Assembly (NCBI RefSeq): GCF_038002225.1
Contig: NZ_JBBOCA010000001.1
Location: forward strand, 682,001 to 746,000
Direction: 5' to 3'
DNA: 64,000 nt
Source of the DNA: Paenibacillus sp. FSL R7-0204
GTDB lineage: Bacteria; Bacillota; Bacilli; Paenibacillales; Paenibacillaceae
Numbering within the stretch: position 1 is the stretch's first letter; each line of letters starts with the position of its first letter. The notes beneath the pieces were generated by a model. It was not told the DNA's origin and did not search any database. It worked only from the letters and a program-made list of their open reading frames with translations. Below, in pieces: positions 28,447 to 36,841 of the stretch. A program made the position numbers and the translations under genes.

Positions 28447-28815
28447 ATGAGTGATCTGTTGAAGAAAGCTATCTCATTAGGCGTAGGCCTCACCATTGTC
28501 AGCAAGGAAAAGGTTGAAAAGGTCGTAGACGAGCTGGTGAAGCGGGGCGAGCTGGCCCCGTCGGAATCCAAGGCGCTGGTGGAACGGCTGGTAGAGCGCG
28601 GAGATGAAGAACGGGGTGTGTTCAAGTCTGCCGTGCAGGAGCAGGTTCAGCGGGTGCTGAAGGAGCTTAAGGTACCTGTACAGGAGGATATCACCAGGCT
28701 GGAGTCGCGCATTGCCCAGCTTGAGGGCCGTGTTGCCGAGCTTGAGGGCCGTGTTGCCGAGCTTGAGGGCAAGTCCCCCCAGGAGACCACCGTGCCGGAA
28801 CAGCGTACGGAATAA
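28447..28815 (+). CDS. Phasin-like coiled-coil protein
   Basis: A 122-residue protein resembling the polyhydroxyalkanoate synthesis regulator phasin class (MSDLLKKAISLGVGLT, then EKVEKVVDELVKRGE). The C-terminal part is a regular heptad coiled coil in which LEGRVAE is repeated, encoded by tandem 21-bp units at about 28720-28772. Starts at ATG 28447 after GGGAGGGA. Its stop is immediately followed by the start of the UbiB-kinase gene, so the two are cotranscribed. This pairing of phasin-like protein and UbiB/ABC1 kinase is the best clue to function; no PHA synthase is present in the window. Confidence 0.78.
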   Translation: MSDLLKKAISLGVGLTIVSKEKVEKVVDELVKRGELAPSESKALVERLVERGDEERGVFKSAVQEQVQRVLKELKVPVQEDITRLESRIAQLEGRVAELEGRVAELEGKSPQETTVPEQRTE

Positions 28816-30486
28816 ATGGCTGTCCGCATAAGGCATGCCGGACGTTACCGGGCAATCGCCATGGCGCTTATGCGTCATGGCTTCGGCTATATGGTGGAGG
28901 AACTGGGCCTCTACCATCTTCTGTCGCTTCCCCGCCGGATCATCACACAGGAGGTTCATGAAAGTGTGACCCTCGCTGAACGGGTCCGCAGGGTGCTGGA
29001 GGAGCTGGGGCCGACCTTCGTCAAATTGGGCCAGCTTGCCAGTACGCGCTCCGATCTGCTGCCTGATGCGATTATTCAGGAGCTGGTCAAGCTGCAGGAC
29101 AATGTGCCGCCGTTCTCAGCCGAGACGGCCCGCAATATTCTGGAGCAGGAGCTGGACCAGCCTATTGATGCGGTCTTCGAATACTTCGAGAACAATCCGC
29201 TCGCTGCCGCCTCCATCGGCCAGGTGCACCGTGCTGTGCTGCATGGCGGGCAGAGTGTTGCGGTCAAAATACAACGTCCAGGCGTCATGCGGACGATGGG
29301 CAGGGATCTTGAGATTCTATCGGATCTAAGCCTGCTCGCCGAGCGCAAGATGGACTGGGCCAGGCAATACGGATTAGCCCGGATGGTCGAGGAATTCTCA
29401 CGGGCCCTGATGGCGGAGCTGGATTACGCCCAGGAAGGGCGCAATGCCGAACGTATAGCCGGGCAGCTGTCCGCTCAAGATAACGTATATATTCCGGCCA
29501 TCTATTGGGATTTCAGCTCCACCAGGATTCTAACCATGGAGTACATGGAAGGAATTACGCTTAACCGCAAAGACGAGCTGCTGGGCTCGGGCGTGAAGCT
29601 TAAGACGATCGCCCAGCAGCTCGTTGAGATGATGCTGAATCAAATTTTTATTCATGGCTTCTTTCATGCCGACCCGCATCCCGGCAATATTATGGTGCTG
29701 AAGGACGGGAAGCTGGCTCTGATCGACTTCGGAATGGTCGGGCGGCTTAGCGAGGAGATGAAGGACGGGCTATCCGCGCTGGTGATTGCACTCATGCGCA
29801 AGAATACGGACTCGATGGTACGGGCGATTCTGCGCCTGGGGGTGATCCCGGAGGATGCTGACCGGATGGCGCTGCACGAGGATATGGACCGGCTGCGCGA
29901 GCAGTATTATGATATTCCGTTCAAGCAGGTCAGCATCGGCAAGGCGCTGAATGATCTGTTCAGCATTGCCCGCAAGCACCGGCTGGTCATTCCGCCGGAT
30001 CTGGCGCTGCTGGGCAAGACGATGCTGACCCTGGAGGGTATGGTCGCCAGCCTGGACCCGGCATTCAGCATTATGCAGATGGCCGAGCCGTTCGGCAGAC
30101 GTCTGGTCAAGCAGCGCTTCAGCGGAAGCCGCCTGCAGCGCAAGCTGCTGGGCGGAGTAGCTGATCTTGCCGAGAGTCTGGTCGAGCTTCCCGCCCAGGC
30201 CAGGCAGCTCTCCTCGCTGATCAGCAAGGGGAAGCTGAAGGTAGAGATCGGGGTACCCGAGCTGCAGGACCTGGAGCATAAGTTCAGCCGGATCGGTAAC
30301 CGCCTCTCCTTCAGTATCGTACTGCTGGCCTTTAGCATCATCATGGCCGGACTGATTGTTGCCTCCTCCCTGCGCGGCGAGCCGTCGCTGCTCTGGGACT
30401 TCCCGATTGTGGAGATCGGTTCGGTCATCGCACTGCTGATGATTCTGTGGCTGCTGTTCTCCATCTTCAAATCGGGAAGATTCTAG
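28816..30486 (+). CDS. UbiB/ABC1/AarF-family atypical kinase
   Basis: A 556-residue protein with the ABC1 kinase hallmarks: the KxGQ motif (FVKLGQLASTRSDLLP), AAASIGQVHRA in place of a glycine-rich loop, VAVKIQRPG with the catalytic lysine, FHADPHPGNIM and LIDFGMVG (the DFG equivalent), and two C-terminal membrane helices. UbiB proteins are ATPases that support isoprenoid quinone extraction or transport. Paenibacilli use menaquinone, so a lipid role at the membrane is likely. ATG directly abuts the upstream stop. Confidence 0.9.
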   Translation: MAVRIRHAGRYRAIAMALMRHGFGYMVEELGLYHLLSLPRRIITQEVHESVTLAERVRRVLEELGPTFVKLGQLASTRSDLLPDAIIQELVKLQDNVPPFSAETARNILEQELDQPIDAVFEYFENNPLAAASIGQVHRAVLHGGQSVAVKIQRPGVMRTMGRDLEILSDLSLLAERKMDWARQYGLARMVEEFSRALMAELDYAQEGRNAERIAGQLSAQDNVYIPAIYWDFSSTRILTMEYMEGITLNRKDELLGSGVKLKTIAQQLVEMMLNQIFIHGFFHADPHPGNIMVLKDGKLALIDFGMVGRLSEEMKDGLSALVIALMRKNTDSMVRAILRLGVIPEDADRMALHEDMDRLREQYYDIPFKQVSIGKALNDLFSIARKHRLVIPPDLALLGKTMLTLEGMVASLDPAFSIMQMAEPFGRRLVKQRFSGSRLQRKLLGGVADLAESLVELPAQARQLSSLISKGKLKVEIGVPELQDLEHKFSRIGNRLSFSIVLLAFSIIMAGLIVASSLRGEPSLLWDFPIVEIGSVIALLMILWLLFSIFKSGRF

Positions 30487-30609
30487 CCGGAAGAGCCGGA
30501 TAAATAATTATTCTTCGCCGGATGCACACAAAGGCTGCAAAATCAAGTACAATATTAAGATAACTTGCCACAATTAAAGTGTAATGGAACGCAAATGGAG
30601 TGCCGTCTG

Positions 30610-30716
30610 AACGTCCGGTGGATCGCTGCTGCGCCGTATAAACCGAACGTTTGACCGCTGCCTTGCGGGCCCATGGGACGGAAGGGCTCCGGTGACGGGG
30701 TGCTTCCGCTTTTATT
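30610..30716 (+). promoter_or_regulatory. Structured leader upstream of the DEAD-box helicase gene
   Basis: The 310-base gap before the helicase gene holds two hairpins: AACGTCCGGT (30610-30619) with ACCGAACGTT (30642-30651), and a stem from CGGAAG (30679) to CTTCCG (30708) that is followed by CTTTTATTT, like an intrinsic terminator. Either this ends an upstream transcript or it attenuates the helicase gene. Cold-shock helicase genes often carry long structured leaders. Confidence 0.4.
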
Positions 30717-30796
30717 TGAAACGATAAGAATGTGAATATAAGTTATGGACTGACAGGATGAACTGAAAATTTAGGGAAATTAGTGAGGTGGAGCAA

Positions 30797-32716
30797 TTGC
30801 CGGGTTTTAAAGATTTAGGAGTATCAGAAGTGCTGATCGATCTGCTCAAGGGGCAGGGCATCGTGAAGCCGACGCCGGTGCAGGAAGAGGCGATTCCGCC
30901 GCTGGTGCAGGGTTTGGATGTAATTGCGCGGGCGAAAACGGGAACGGGGAAGACGCTGGCTTTTCTGCTGCCGATTATGGACAAGATCCGGGTCGAGGCC
31001 GCGTATCCGCAGGCGCTGATTCTTGCGCCGACGCGTGAGCTGGCGCTGCAGATTACCGAAGAGGCGCGCAAGCTGGCCCGTCATACGGGTGTGAAGATTC
31101 TGGCGGTCTACGGCGGCCAGGATGTGGAGAAGCAGCTGCGTAAGCTGGAAGGCGGCAGACATCTGATCATCGGTACGCCGGGACGGCTGCTGGATCACCT
31201 GCGCCGGGAGACTCTGGACCTCAGCGGTGTGAAGATGCTGGTGCTGGATGAAGCGGATCAGATGCTGCATATGGGCTTCCTGGAGGATGTGGAGACGATC
31301 ATCACGGCGGTGCCTTACCGCCGCCAGACGATGCTGTTCTCTGCGACAATGCCGGACCCGATCAAGCGGCTGGCAGCGAACTATATGAAGGAGCCGCTGG
31401 ATGTCATTATTAAGAGCGGCTCGCCGATCCCTCTGGATAATATCCGCCAGCAGGTGGTGGAATGCTCGGACCGCAATAAGGAAGAGGCGCTAATCTCCCT
31501 GATCGAGCGCGACCGTCCTTACCTGGCGATCATCTTCTGCCGGACGAAGCGCCGGGCCATCAAGCTGAACGAGGCGCTGCAGGCGGCCGGTTATGAATGC
31601 GACGAGCTGCATGGCGATCTGTCGCAGGGCAAGCGCGAAGCCGTCATGAAGCGGTTCCGTGACGCCAAGCTCCAATTGCTGGTGGCTACGGATGTGGCTG
31701 CACGCGGCCTGGACGTTGAAGGAATCACCCATATCTTCAACTATGATCTTCCGCTGGATGCGGACAGCTATATTCACCGGATTGGCCGCACGGGCCGCGC
31801 CGGAGGCAAGGGCCTCGCAATCACGTTCGCTTCGCCGCGCGAGCGCGACGGGCTCGAACTGATCGAGCACGGCATCTCCCAGCGGCTGGACCGCCGCCGG
31901 TACGAGAAGGATGAATTCGGCGTAGGCGAATTCACCTCTGTCCAAGGCGGCGGCTCGCCGCGCAGCCGGCAGAGCGCGGCGCCTGAAGCAGCGCGCGCCG
32001 GTCGTGGCGGCCGCGGGCAGGGCCGCAGCGGCGGTGCGCCGCGCGGCGAAGCCGCAGGGCGTCCGGGCGGGCGCGGACGCGGCGGCAAGGACGCAGGCGG
32101 CTGGGGCGCGCCTGCGGAAGGCGGCGGCCGCAGCCGGAAGGACGCGGCCGGAGGCGGCAAGCGCAGCGCGTACAGCGCAGCTGCGGCGCCGAAGGGCGAC
32201 TCCGCCGGGCAAGGCGCGGCGAAGAAGCCGAGACCTGGCGGCGGCTACGGCGCCTTCGCCAGCGGCGGCGACAGCGCAGCGGCCAGCGGCTATGCTGCGG
32301 GTGCGGGTGCAGGTGCCGCAGGCGGGCGCGGCGGCAAGGGCGGCGCTGCGCGCGGCGGTGCCGCGAGAGGCAAGGCCGCCCAGGGCGGGCCGAGCAGCGG
32401 CTACAGCACCAACGTATCCCGGGGCGCAGATGCCGGCGGCTTCAGCTACGGCGCTTCGAAGGGTGCCGGCTCAGGTGCCGGGTATAATCCCGGCGGCGCG
32501 AAGTCGAGCCCGAAATTCCGGGCGCATGTAGCGCGCAGCAACGATGCCGGTGGCGAAGGCGCCTCCGCTCCCAAGGGCGGCTCTCGCGGCGGCTCCAAGG
32601 GCGGTAAGGGCGGCTTCAGCTCAGGCGGACGCAGCAGCGGCGGGAATTCATCGCGCGGCGGGCGCAGTGGAGGCTCTGGCGGCGGTTCACGCGGCGGACG
32701 CGGCTCCTCCAGATAA
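30797..32716 (+). CDS. DEAD-box RNA helicase with very long Gly/Arg-rich tail (CshA-like)
   Basis: Residues 1-370 are a complete DEAD-box core: Q motif PTPVQEEAIPP, AKTGTGKT, PTRELA, DEAD, SAT and HRIGRTGRAG. It unwinds RNA with ATP, typically in ribosome assembly, mRNA decay and cold growth. From about 375 to the end (about 265 residues) the sequence is almost only Gly, Ala, Ser, Arg and Lys with many RGG/GGK units, encoded by extremely GC-rich DNA; such tails bind RNA and promote condensates. TTG 30797 is placed behind GAGGTGGAG; GTG 30788 is the alternative. Confidence 0.9.
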   Translation: MPGFKDLGVSEVLIDLLKGQGIVKPTPVQEEAIPPLVQGLDVIARAKTGTGKTLAFLLPIMDKIRVEAAYPQALILAPTRELALQITEEARKLARHTGVKILAVYGGQDVEKQLRKLEGGRHLIIGTPGRLLDHLRRETLDLSGVKMLVLDEADQMLHMGFLEDVETIITAVPYRRQTMLFSATMPDPIKRLAANYMKEPLDVIIKSGSPIPLDNIRQQVVECSDRNKEEALISLIERDRPYLAIIFCRTKRRAIKLNEALQAAGYECDELHGDLSQGKREAVMKRFRDAKLQLLVATDVAARGLDVEGITHIFNYDLPLDADSYIHRIGRTGRAGGKGLAITFASPRERDGLELIEHGISQRLDRRRYEKDEFGVGEFTSVQGGGSPRSRQSAAPEAARAGRGGRGQGRSGGAPRGEAAGRPGGRGRGGKDAGGWGAPAEGGGRSRKDAAGGGKRSAYSAAAAPKGDSAGQGAAKKPRPGGGYGAFASGGDSAAASGYAAGAGAGAAGGRGGKGGAARGGAARGKAAQGGPSSGYSTNVSRGADAGGFSYGASKGAGSGAGYNPGGAKSSPKFRAHVARSNDAGGEGASAPKGGSRGGSKGGKGGFSSGGRSSGGNSSRGGRSGGSGGGSRGGRGSSR

Positions 32717-32746
32717 AGGCGCTTTACATGCATAGCTAATCCTTGT

Positions 32747-32790
32747 TACCATAGGGCCGTTGGCGTAACAGCCAATGACTCTATGGTAAT
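32747..32790 (+). terminator. Terminator after the DEAD-box gene
   Basis: TACCATAG (32747-32754) pairs with CTATGGTA (32781-32788), and an inner stem GTTGGC/GCCAAT strengthens it; AT-rich sequence follows. Confidence 0.65.
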
Positions 32791-32953
32791 ATTTATTTAC
32801 TGAAACCTTTTGGCTATTAGGCATGTCTATTAGATACCGGGACAACCGGGTACAAGTATAGAGAGATATAGAATGTAACCTGCACTTTTGCTACAACAGG
32901 TTCTGCTGAATTCAGGAGTGCGGGGTACACAACGTTTAGGAGGATTACACAGC

Positions 32954-33787
32954 ATGTCCAAAACCGCCAAAATTGTCATTCTACTCATCGTCGTCATTGC
33001 GGTCGGCTGGGGAATCGGGAAGTACACGGCACCGTCCGCTTCCCAGGAGAACGGAACCAATATAAATGCAGGCACAGATCTGGGAGCCGGGGGGCCGGAG
33101 GCAGCGCCTGAAGCTTCGGCAGTGCCTGAGCCTACGGATCAGCCAGATCCTGGCGGTTCAGGCAATGGCACATCCGGGAACAATGCTGCGGAGATGGTGG
33201 TAGCCGAGCCGGAGAGCATCGCGGTCATGGTCAATAAGCAGTACAGCCTGCCGGAGCAGTATAAGCCTTCCGATCTGGTCTACCCGGATGTTCCTTTTAT
33301 TTTCTCGGAAAAGATTGAGAAGCGCATGCTGCGGCGTGAAGCGGCTGCGGCGCTGGAGGAAATGTTCGCGGGGGCTAAGGCGGACGGGGTCTATCTGGCC
33401 GGTGTATCCGGCTACCGTTCGGAATCGACCCAGAAAAGGCTGTTCAATAACTATGTCGCCAGAGATGGTGAAGAGAAGGCCCGCACCTACAGTGCCATGC
33501 CGGGACACAGCGAGCATCAGACGGGACTGGCCATTGACCTGTCCGGCAGAGACGGGAAATGTGCAGCCGAGAGCTGCTTTGCAGGGACGAAGGAAGCGGA
33601 GTGGCTTGCCGCCCATGCCGCTGAATACGGCTATATCATCCGGTTCCTTGAGGGCAAGGAGGCCATTACCGGGTACAAGTACGAGCCTTGGCATGTCCGC
33701 TATGTAGGCAAGGAGATTGCCGCTTCCATCGCCGAAAGAGGGATTACACTCGAAGAATATTATGACGCCGTCCCGGTGTCGAATTAA
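32954..33787 (+). CDS. D-alanyl-D-alanine carboxypeptidase, VanY/M15B family
   Basis: A 278-residue protein with one N-terminal membrane anchor (IVILLIVVIAVGWGIG), a low-complexity Pro/Glu/Gly linker and an M15B peptidase domain. Zinc ligands are in SEHQTGLAIDLS (His and Asp) and EPWHVRYVG (His); YRSESTQKRLFN is also conserved. It removes terminal D-Ala from peptidoglycan stem peptides outside the membrane. AGGAGG at 32939-32944 supports ATG 32954. It stands alone, with no van resistance genes nearby, so a role in wall maturation is more likely than glycopeptide resistance. Confidence 0.88.
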   Translation: MSKTAKIVILLIVVIAVGWGIGKYTAPSASQENGTNINAGTDLGAGGPEAAPEASAVPEPTDQPDPGGSGNGTSGNNAAEMVVAEPESIAVMVNKQYSLPEQYKPSDLVYPDVPFIFSEKIEKRMLRREAAAALEEMFAGAKADGVYLAGVSGYRSESTQKRLFNNYVARDGEEKARTYSAMPGHSEHQTGLAIDLSGRDGKCAAESCFAGTKEAEWLAAHAAEYGYIIRFLEGKEAITGYKYEPWHVRYVGKEIAASIAERGITLEEYYDAVPVSN

Positions 33788-33805
33788 CCCTACACTATAA
33801 TCAGG

Positions 33806-33832
33806 CGGTCCCGCGATTCGCGGGGCCGTTTG
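33806..33832 (+). terminator. Terminator after the carboxypeptidase gene
   Basis: CGGTCCCGCG-ATT-CGCGGGGCCG followed by TTTG. Confidence 0.7.
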
Positions 33833-33934
33833 TGTCTCCGGGCGGGCGTTGGCTCGTCACCAGTATGGTTCACCCCCGGGAACGCTGGTTAAGTAGTGGG
33901 AAACTACACACTATGAAATGGGAGGCGTTTCTTG

Positions 33935-34273
33935 ATGTCTGAACATAATCATGTGGTGAGTAAGGACGGCAGTGTGACCATGAACCGGGTAACGGAGGCG
34001 CTGGACCGGATCGATCCGGGGCAGAAGGAGATGATTCTGGACAACTTCGAGCATTTCAAGGCGTATTTAGGAAAGCGCATTCAACTGGCGCAAAAAATCG
34101 GTCTCAGCGACGAACAGCTGGCACTGGCCGCCGAGAAAATTGCCGGTTACCTGGCAGCGTATGAGGAGCCCCGCAATAGTGAAGAGAAGCTGCTGCTGGA
34201 ATTGTGGAAGGCCGGCAACAAGGAGGAGCGCCACCGGCTGGCGCATATGCTGGTGAAGATGGTGCAGCAGTAG
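33935..34273 (+). CDS. DUF3243 family protein (YmfJ-like)
   Basis: A 112-residue soluble helical protein with the DUF3243 core DNFEHFKAYLGKRIQLAQKIGLSDEQ seen in pieces at residues 35-60. No function is established for the family, which is widespread in Bacilli. GGGAGG precedes ATG 33935; a TTG directly upstream is in frame but badly spaced. Confidence 0.8.
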   Translation: MSEHNHVVSKDGSVTMNRVTEALDRIDPGQKEMILDNFEHFKAYLGKRIQLAQKIGLSDEQLALAAEKIAGYLAAYEEPRNSEEKLLLELWKAGNKEERHRLAHMLVKMVQQ

Positions 34274-34400
34274 AGAAAGCAGAAGCAGCGCCGGTAAGCT
34301 GCAGAAGCAACATGGCTCCCTGGAAAAGTAGTATTAACAGCGTTGCTGCACTCCTTTCAATAAAGTAAATAAACCTAAAAGTACACCAGCTTGAAGTTAA

Positions 34401-34440
34401 GCAGGCGGGTCCGTGATTGTTGCGGAGCGGCCTGTTTATT
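34401..34440 (+). terminator. Probable terminator after the DUF3243 gene
   Basis: GCAGGC...GGTCCG pairs imperfectly with CGGAGC...GGCCTG and is followed by TTTATT. Confidence 0.5.
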
Positions 34441-34465
34441 GTGTAAGAAACCTTTGACACATCCA

Positions 34466-35065
34466 ATGACTACCCTCAACCTCCTGTCCCTGATCTTATT
34501 CTGTACGTTCCTTGCCTCTTATGTGTTAAAGCTTGTAATTCTCAACAGAAAGAACAACATCCAGGCCAATGTGCTGGGCAAAGGTAAGAAGATTACGGCC
34601 ATTAAATCAACCGAATGGTTTGTCAAAATCGCTACGCTTCTGTGGGGCGCTACATGGTTCCTGATGTCCGTAGCTGAGCCGTATCTTGTGAGCTTGCTCG
34701 GGCGCCATTATAATCTTCCGGTTGTGAATTATATCGGTATGGGTATAGTTAGTATAGGGTGTGCGGTATTCATTCTTGCCATGGCAGCGATGAGTACCTC
34801 ATGGAGAGTCGGAATTGATAAGTCCACAGCTACCAAGCTGGTGACACGTGGGGTGTATAAGTACAGCCGGAACGCTGCCTTCGTCGGGTTCAATCTGATG
34901 TTCGCAGGTCTGTATCTCATGTATCCGAGCTGGCTGACGCTGGTTATTCTAGTATTAAATGCTGTGGCTATTCATCTGTTGATTCTACAGGAGGAGAAGC
35001 ATCTGCGTCTTGTGTTTGGCGGGGAATACATGTCCTATAGTAGCAAGACGCCAAGGTATCTCTGA
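34466..35065 (+). CDS. Isoprenylcysteine carboxyl methyltransferase (ICMT)/PEMT-like membrane protein
   Basis: A roughly 199-residue protein with four or five membrane helices and the family motif TRGVYKYSRNAAFVGF followed by LQEEKHLRLVFGGEYMSY near the C-terminus, which bind S-adenosylmethionine. Bacterial members methylate small lipophilic or isoprenoid substrates. ATG 34466 is chosen because an upstream in-frame ATG lies inside a terminator hairpin; the ribosome site is weak. Confidence 0.75.
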   Translation: MTTLNLLSLILFCTFLASYVLKLVILNRKNNIQANVLGKGKKITAIKSTEWFVKIATLLWGATWFLMSVAEPYLVSLLGRHYNLPVVNYIGMGIVSIGCAVFILAMAAMSTSWRVGIDKSTATKLVTRGVYKYSRNAAFVGFNLMFAGLYLMYPSWLTLVILVLNAVAIHLLILQEEKHLRLVFGGEYMSYSSKTPRYL

Positions 35066-35101
35066 AGCCTCGAAAATCCAACCCATTGGAGCTGCTCTCA
35101 T

Positions 35102-36124
35102 ATGAAATTAAGCATTCTCGATCAATCCCCGGTGCCGGAGGGAAGTTCACCGGCCGAGGCGCTCCGGCAGACGGCGCTACTGGCCCGCGAAGCGGAGCGG
35201 CTCGGTTATCACCGCTTCTGGGTCGCGGAGCATCATGCGGCGCCGGGCCTCGCCAGCTCCAGCCCGGAAGTGCTGATGGCGCATCTTGCTGCGTTGACCT
35301 CAACGATCCGCATCGGCTCGGGAGCGGTGCTGCTCCCCCATTACAGTGCGTTCAAGGTCGCAGAGAATTTCCGCGTCCTGGAGGCGCTCTATCCCGGGCG
35401 AATCGACCTCGGAATAGGGCGGGCGGCAGGCGGCGGTGCTCTGGCCGCCAAAGCACTGCAGGATACCCGTGTCACTATTGACGACGTTGACCGGTATGAG
35501 CAGCAGATCCAGGAGCTGGTGGCCTATCTCTATGAATCTGAGGGCGGAGCATCCCCGCAGCGTTATGCCGGATTACGGGCAACGCCTGCGGTGGACTCAG
35601 CGCCGGAGGTCTGGCTGCTGGGCTCAAGCCGGGAGAGCGCGGCGCTCTCGGCCCGGCTGGGAACCGGGTATGCTTTCGCCCGGTTCATTGCCCGGAATGG
35701 AGGAGCAGGCGCGGTGCATGAGTACCAGGATAGTTTCGCGCCGTCCGTGGCTGCTGCATCGCCGAAGCCGCTGCTTGCGGTGTTCGCCGTCTGTGCGGAG
35801 ACATCGGCTGGGGCAGACCGGCTGGCTGCCAGTATGGATCTCTCGCTGGTCAGCCTGGAGAGGGAACACCTCTCTTCTCCGACCCCGTCCGTAGAGAATG
35901 CGCTGAACTATACATATACCCCGTACGACCGCTTCACCATTACAGATAACCGGAAGCGGATGGTCATTGGCTCGCCTGCTGAAGTCAGGGAGCAGCTTCA
36001 GCTGCTGGCGGAAGAATACCGCTGCGGGGAGCTGATGATTTCTTCGCATATCCATGACTTCGCGGACAAGCTGCAATCCATCCGGCTCATCGCCGAAGCC
36101 TGCGGGCTGGAGCGCAGGTCGTAG
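35102..36124 (+). CDS. Luciferase-like FMN-dependent monooxygenase (LLM class)
   Basis: A 340-residue TIM-barrel flavin enzyme with LLM landmarks: LAREAERLGYHRFWVAEHH near the N-terminus, RIGSGAVLLPHYSAFKVAENFRVLE and GRIDLGIGRAAGG. It most resembles the MsnO8-type subfamily. Members oxidise small substrates with FMNH2 and oxygen; the substrate is not predictable. It is 36 bases downstream of the ICMT-like gene and may be cotranscribed. Confidence 0.88.
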   Translation: MKLSILDQSPVPEGSSPAEALRQTALLAREAERLGYHRFWVAEHHAAPGLASSSPEVLMAHLAALTSTIRIGSGAVLLPHYSAFKVAENFRVLEALYPGRIDLGIGRAAGGGALAAKALQDTRVTIDDVDRYEQQIQELVAYLYESEGGASPQRYAGLRATPAVDSAPEVWLLGSSRESAALSARLGTGYAFARFIARNGGAGAVHEYQDSFAPSVAAASPKPLLAVFAVCAETSAGADRLAASMDLSLVSLEREHLSSPTPSVENALNYTYTPYDRFTITDNRKRMVIGSPAEVREQLQLLAEEYRCGELMISSHIHDFADKLQSIRLIAEACGLERRS

Positions 36125-36240
36125 CATCCCCGCCGGAATTTGGTTTTGGCTGAGAATAGGTTAGAATGAAGAGGTTACTTATATAAAGCTTAAAGCGCAC
36201 TTAAGAACTGGCCATACAGCCGAAAGGAAGCGAAGCAGAA

Positions 36241-36717
36241 ATGTCGATTTATAGTTTTGCCGGAGTGAAGCCTTCGGGTACAGAAGTGCCGTTTAAGGAC
36301 TATGAGGGCAAGGTGCTGCTGATCGCCAATACGGCCAGCAAGTGCGGACTGACCCCGCAATACGGAGATTTGCAGAAGCTCTACGAGCAGTACGGAGACC
36401 AGGGGCTGGTGGTACTGGGCTTTCCGTGCAACCAGTTTGCCGGCCAGGAGCCGGGCACAAGCGAGGAAGCGGAGTCCTTTTGCCAGATTAACTATGGAGT
36501 CACGTTCCCGGTGTTCGCCAAGGTCGATGTGAATGGTCCGGAGGCGAGTCTGCTGTTTCAATACTTGAAGGGCCAGCAGCCGGGTGAAGGCGAGAGCAGT
36601 GATATCCAGTGGAACTTCACGAAGTTCCTGGTCGACCGCAGCGGCAATGTAGTGGCCCGTGTCGAGCCGAAGGAATCACCGGAGAGTATGAAGGAGCTTA
36701 TCGAATCCCTGCTTTGA
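36241..36717 (+). CDS. Glutathione peroxidase-like thiol peroxidase
   Basis: A 158-residue thioredoxin-fold peroxidase: catalytic Cys-35 in NTASKCGLTPQY, the FPCNQF motif (61-66) and WNFTKFLV (124-131) complete the active site. Firmicute members (BsaA-like) usually take electrons from thioredoxin or bacillithiol rather than glutathione. The mobile element begins immediately after the stop codon, so its original terminator (38493-38534) now lies on the far side of the insertion. Confidence 0.92.
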   Translation: MSIYSFAGVKPSGTEVPFKDYEGKVLLIANTASKCGLTPQYGDLQKLYEQYGDQGLVVLGFPCNQFAGQEPGTSEEAESFCQINYGVTFPVFAKVDVNGPEASLLFQYLKGQQPGEGESSDIQWNFTKFLVDRSGNVVARVEPKESPESMKELIESLL

Positions 36718-36841
36718 ACTTCCACACCCTTAAAAGGGCGGGATTCTTAGCTAGTTAGCGGGCGCATACGTTTCCGCTTTGCCCTACTGCTAAGTTAAGG
36801 GCGAGTTCATTCGCCCATCCTAGATCAGAGCCTATAGCTAT

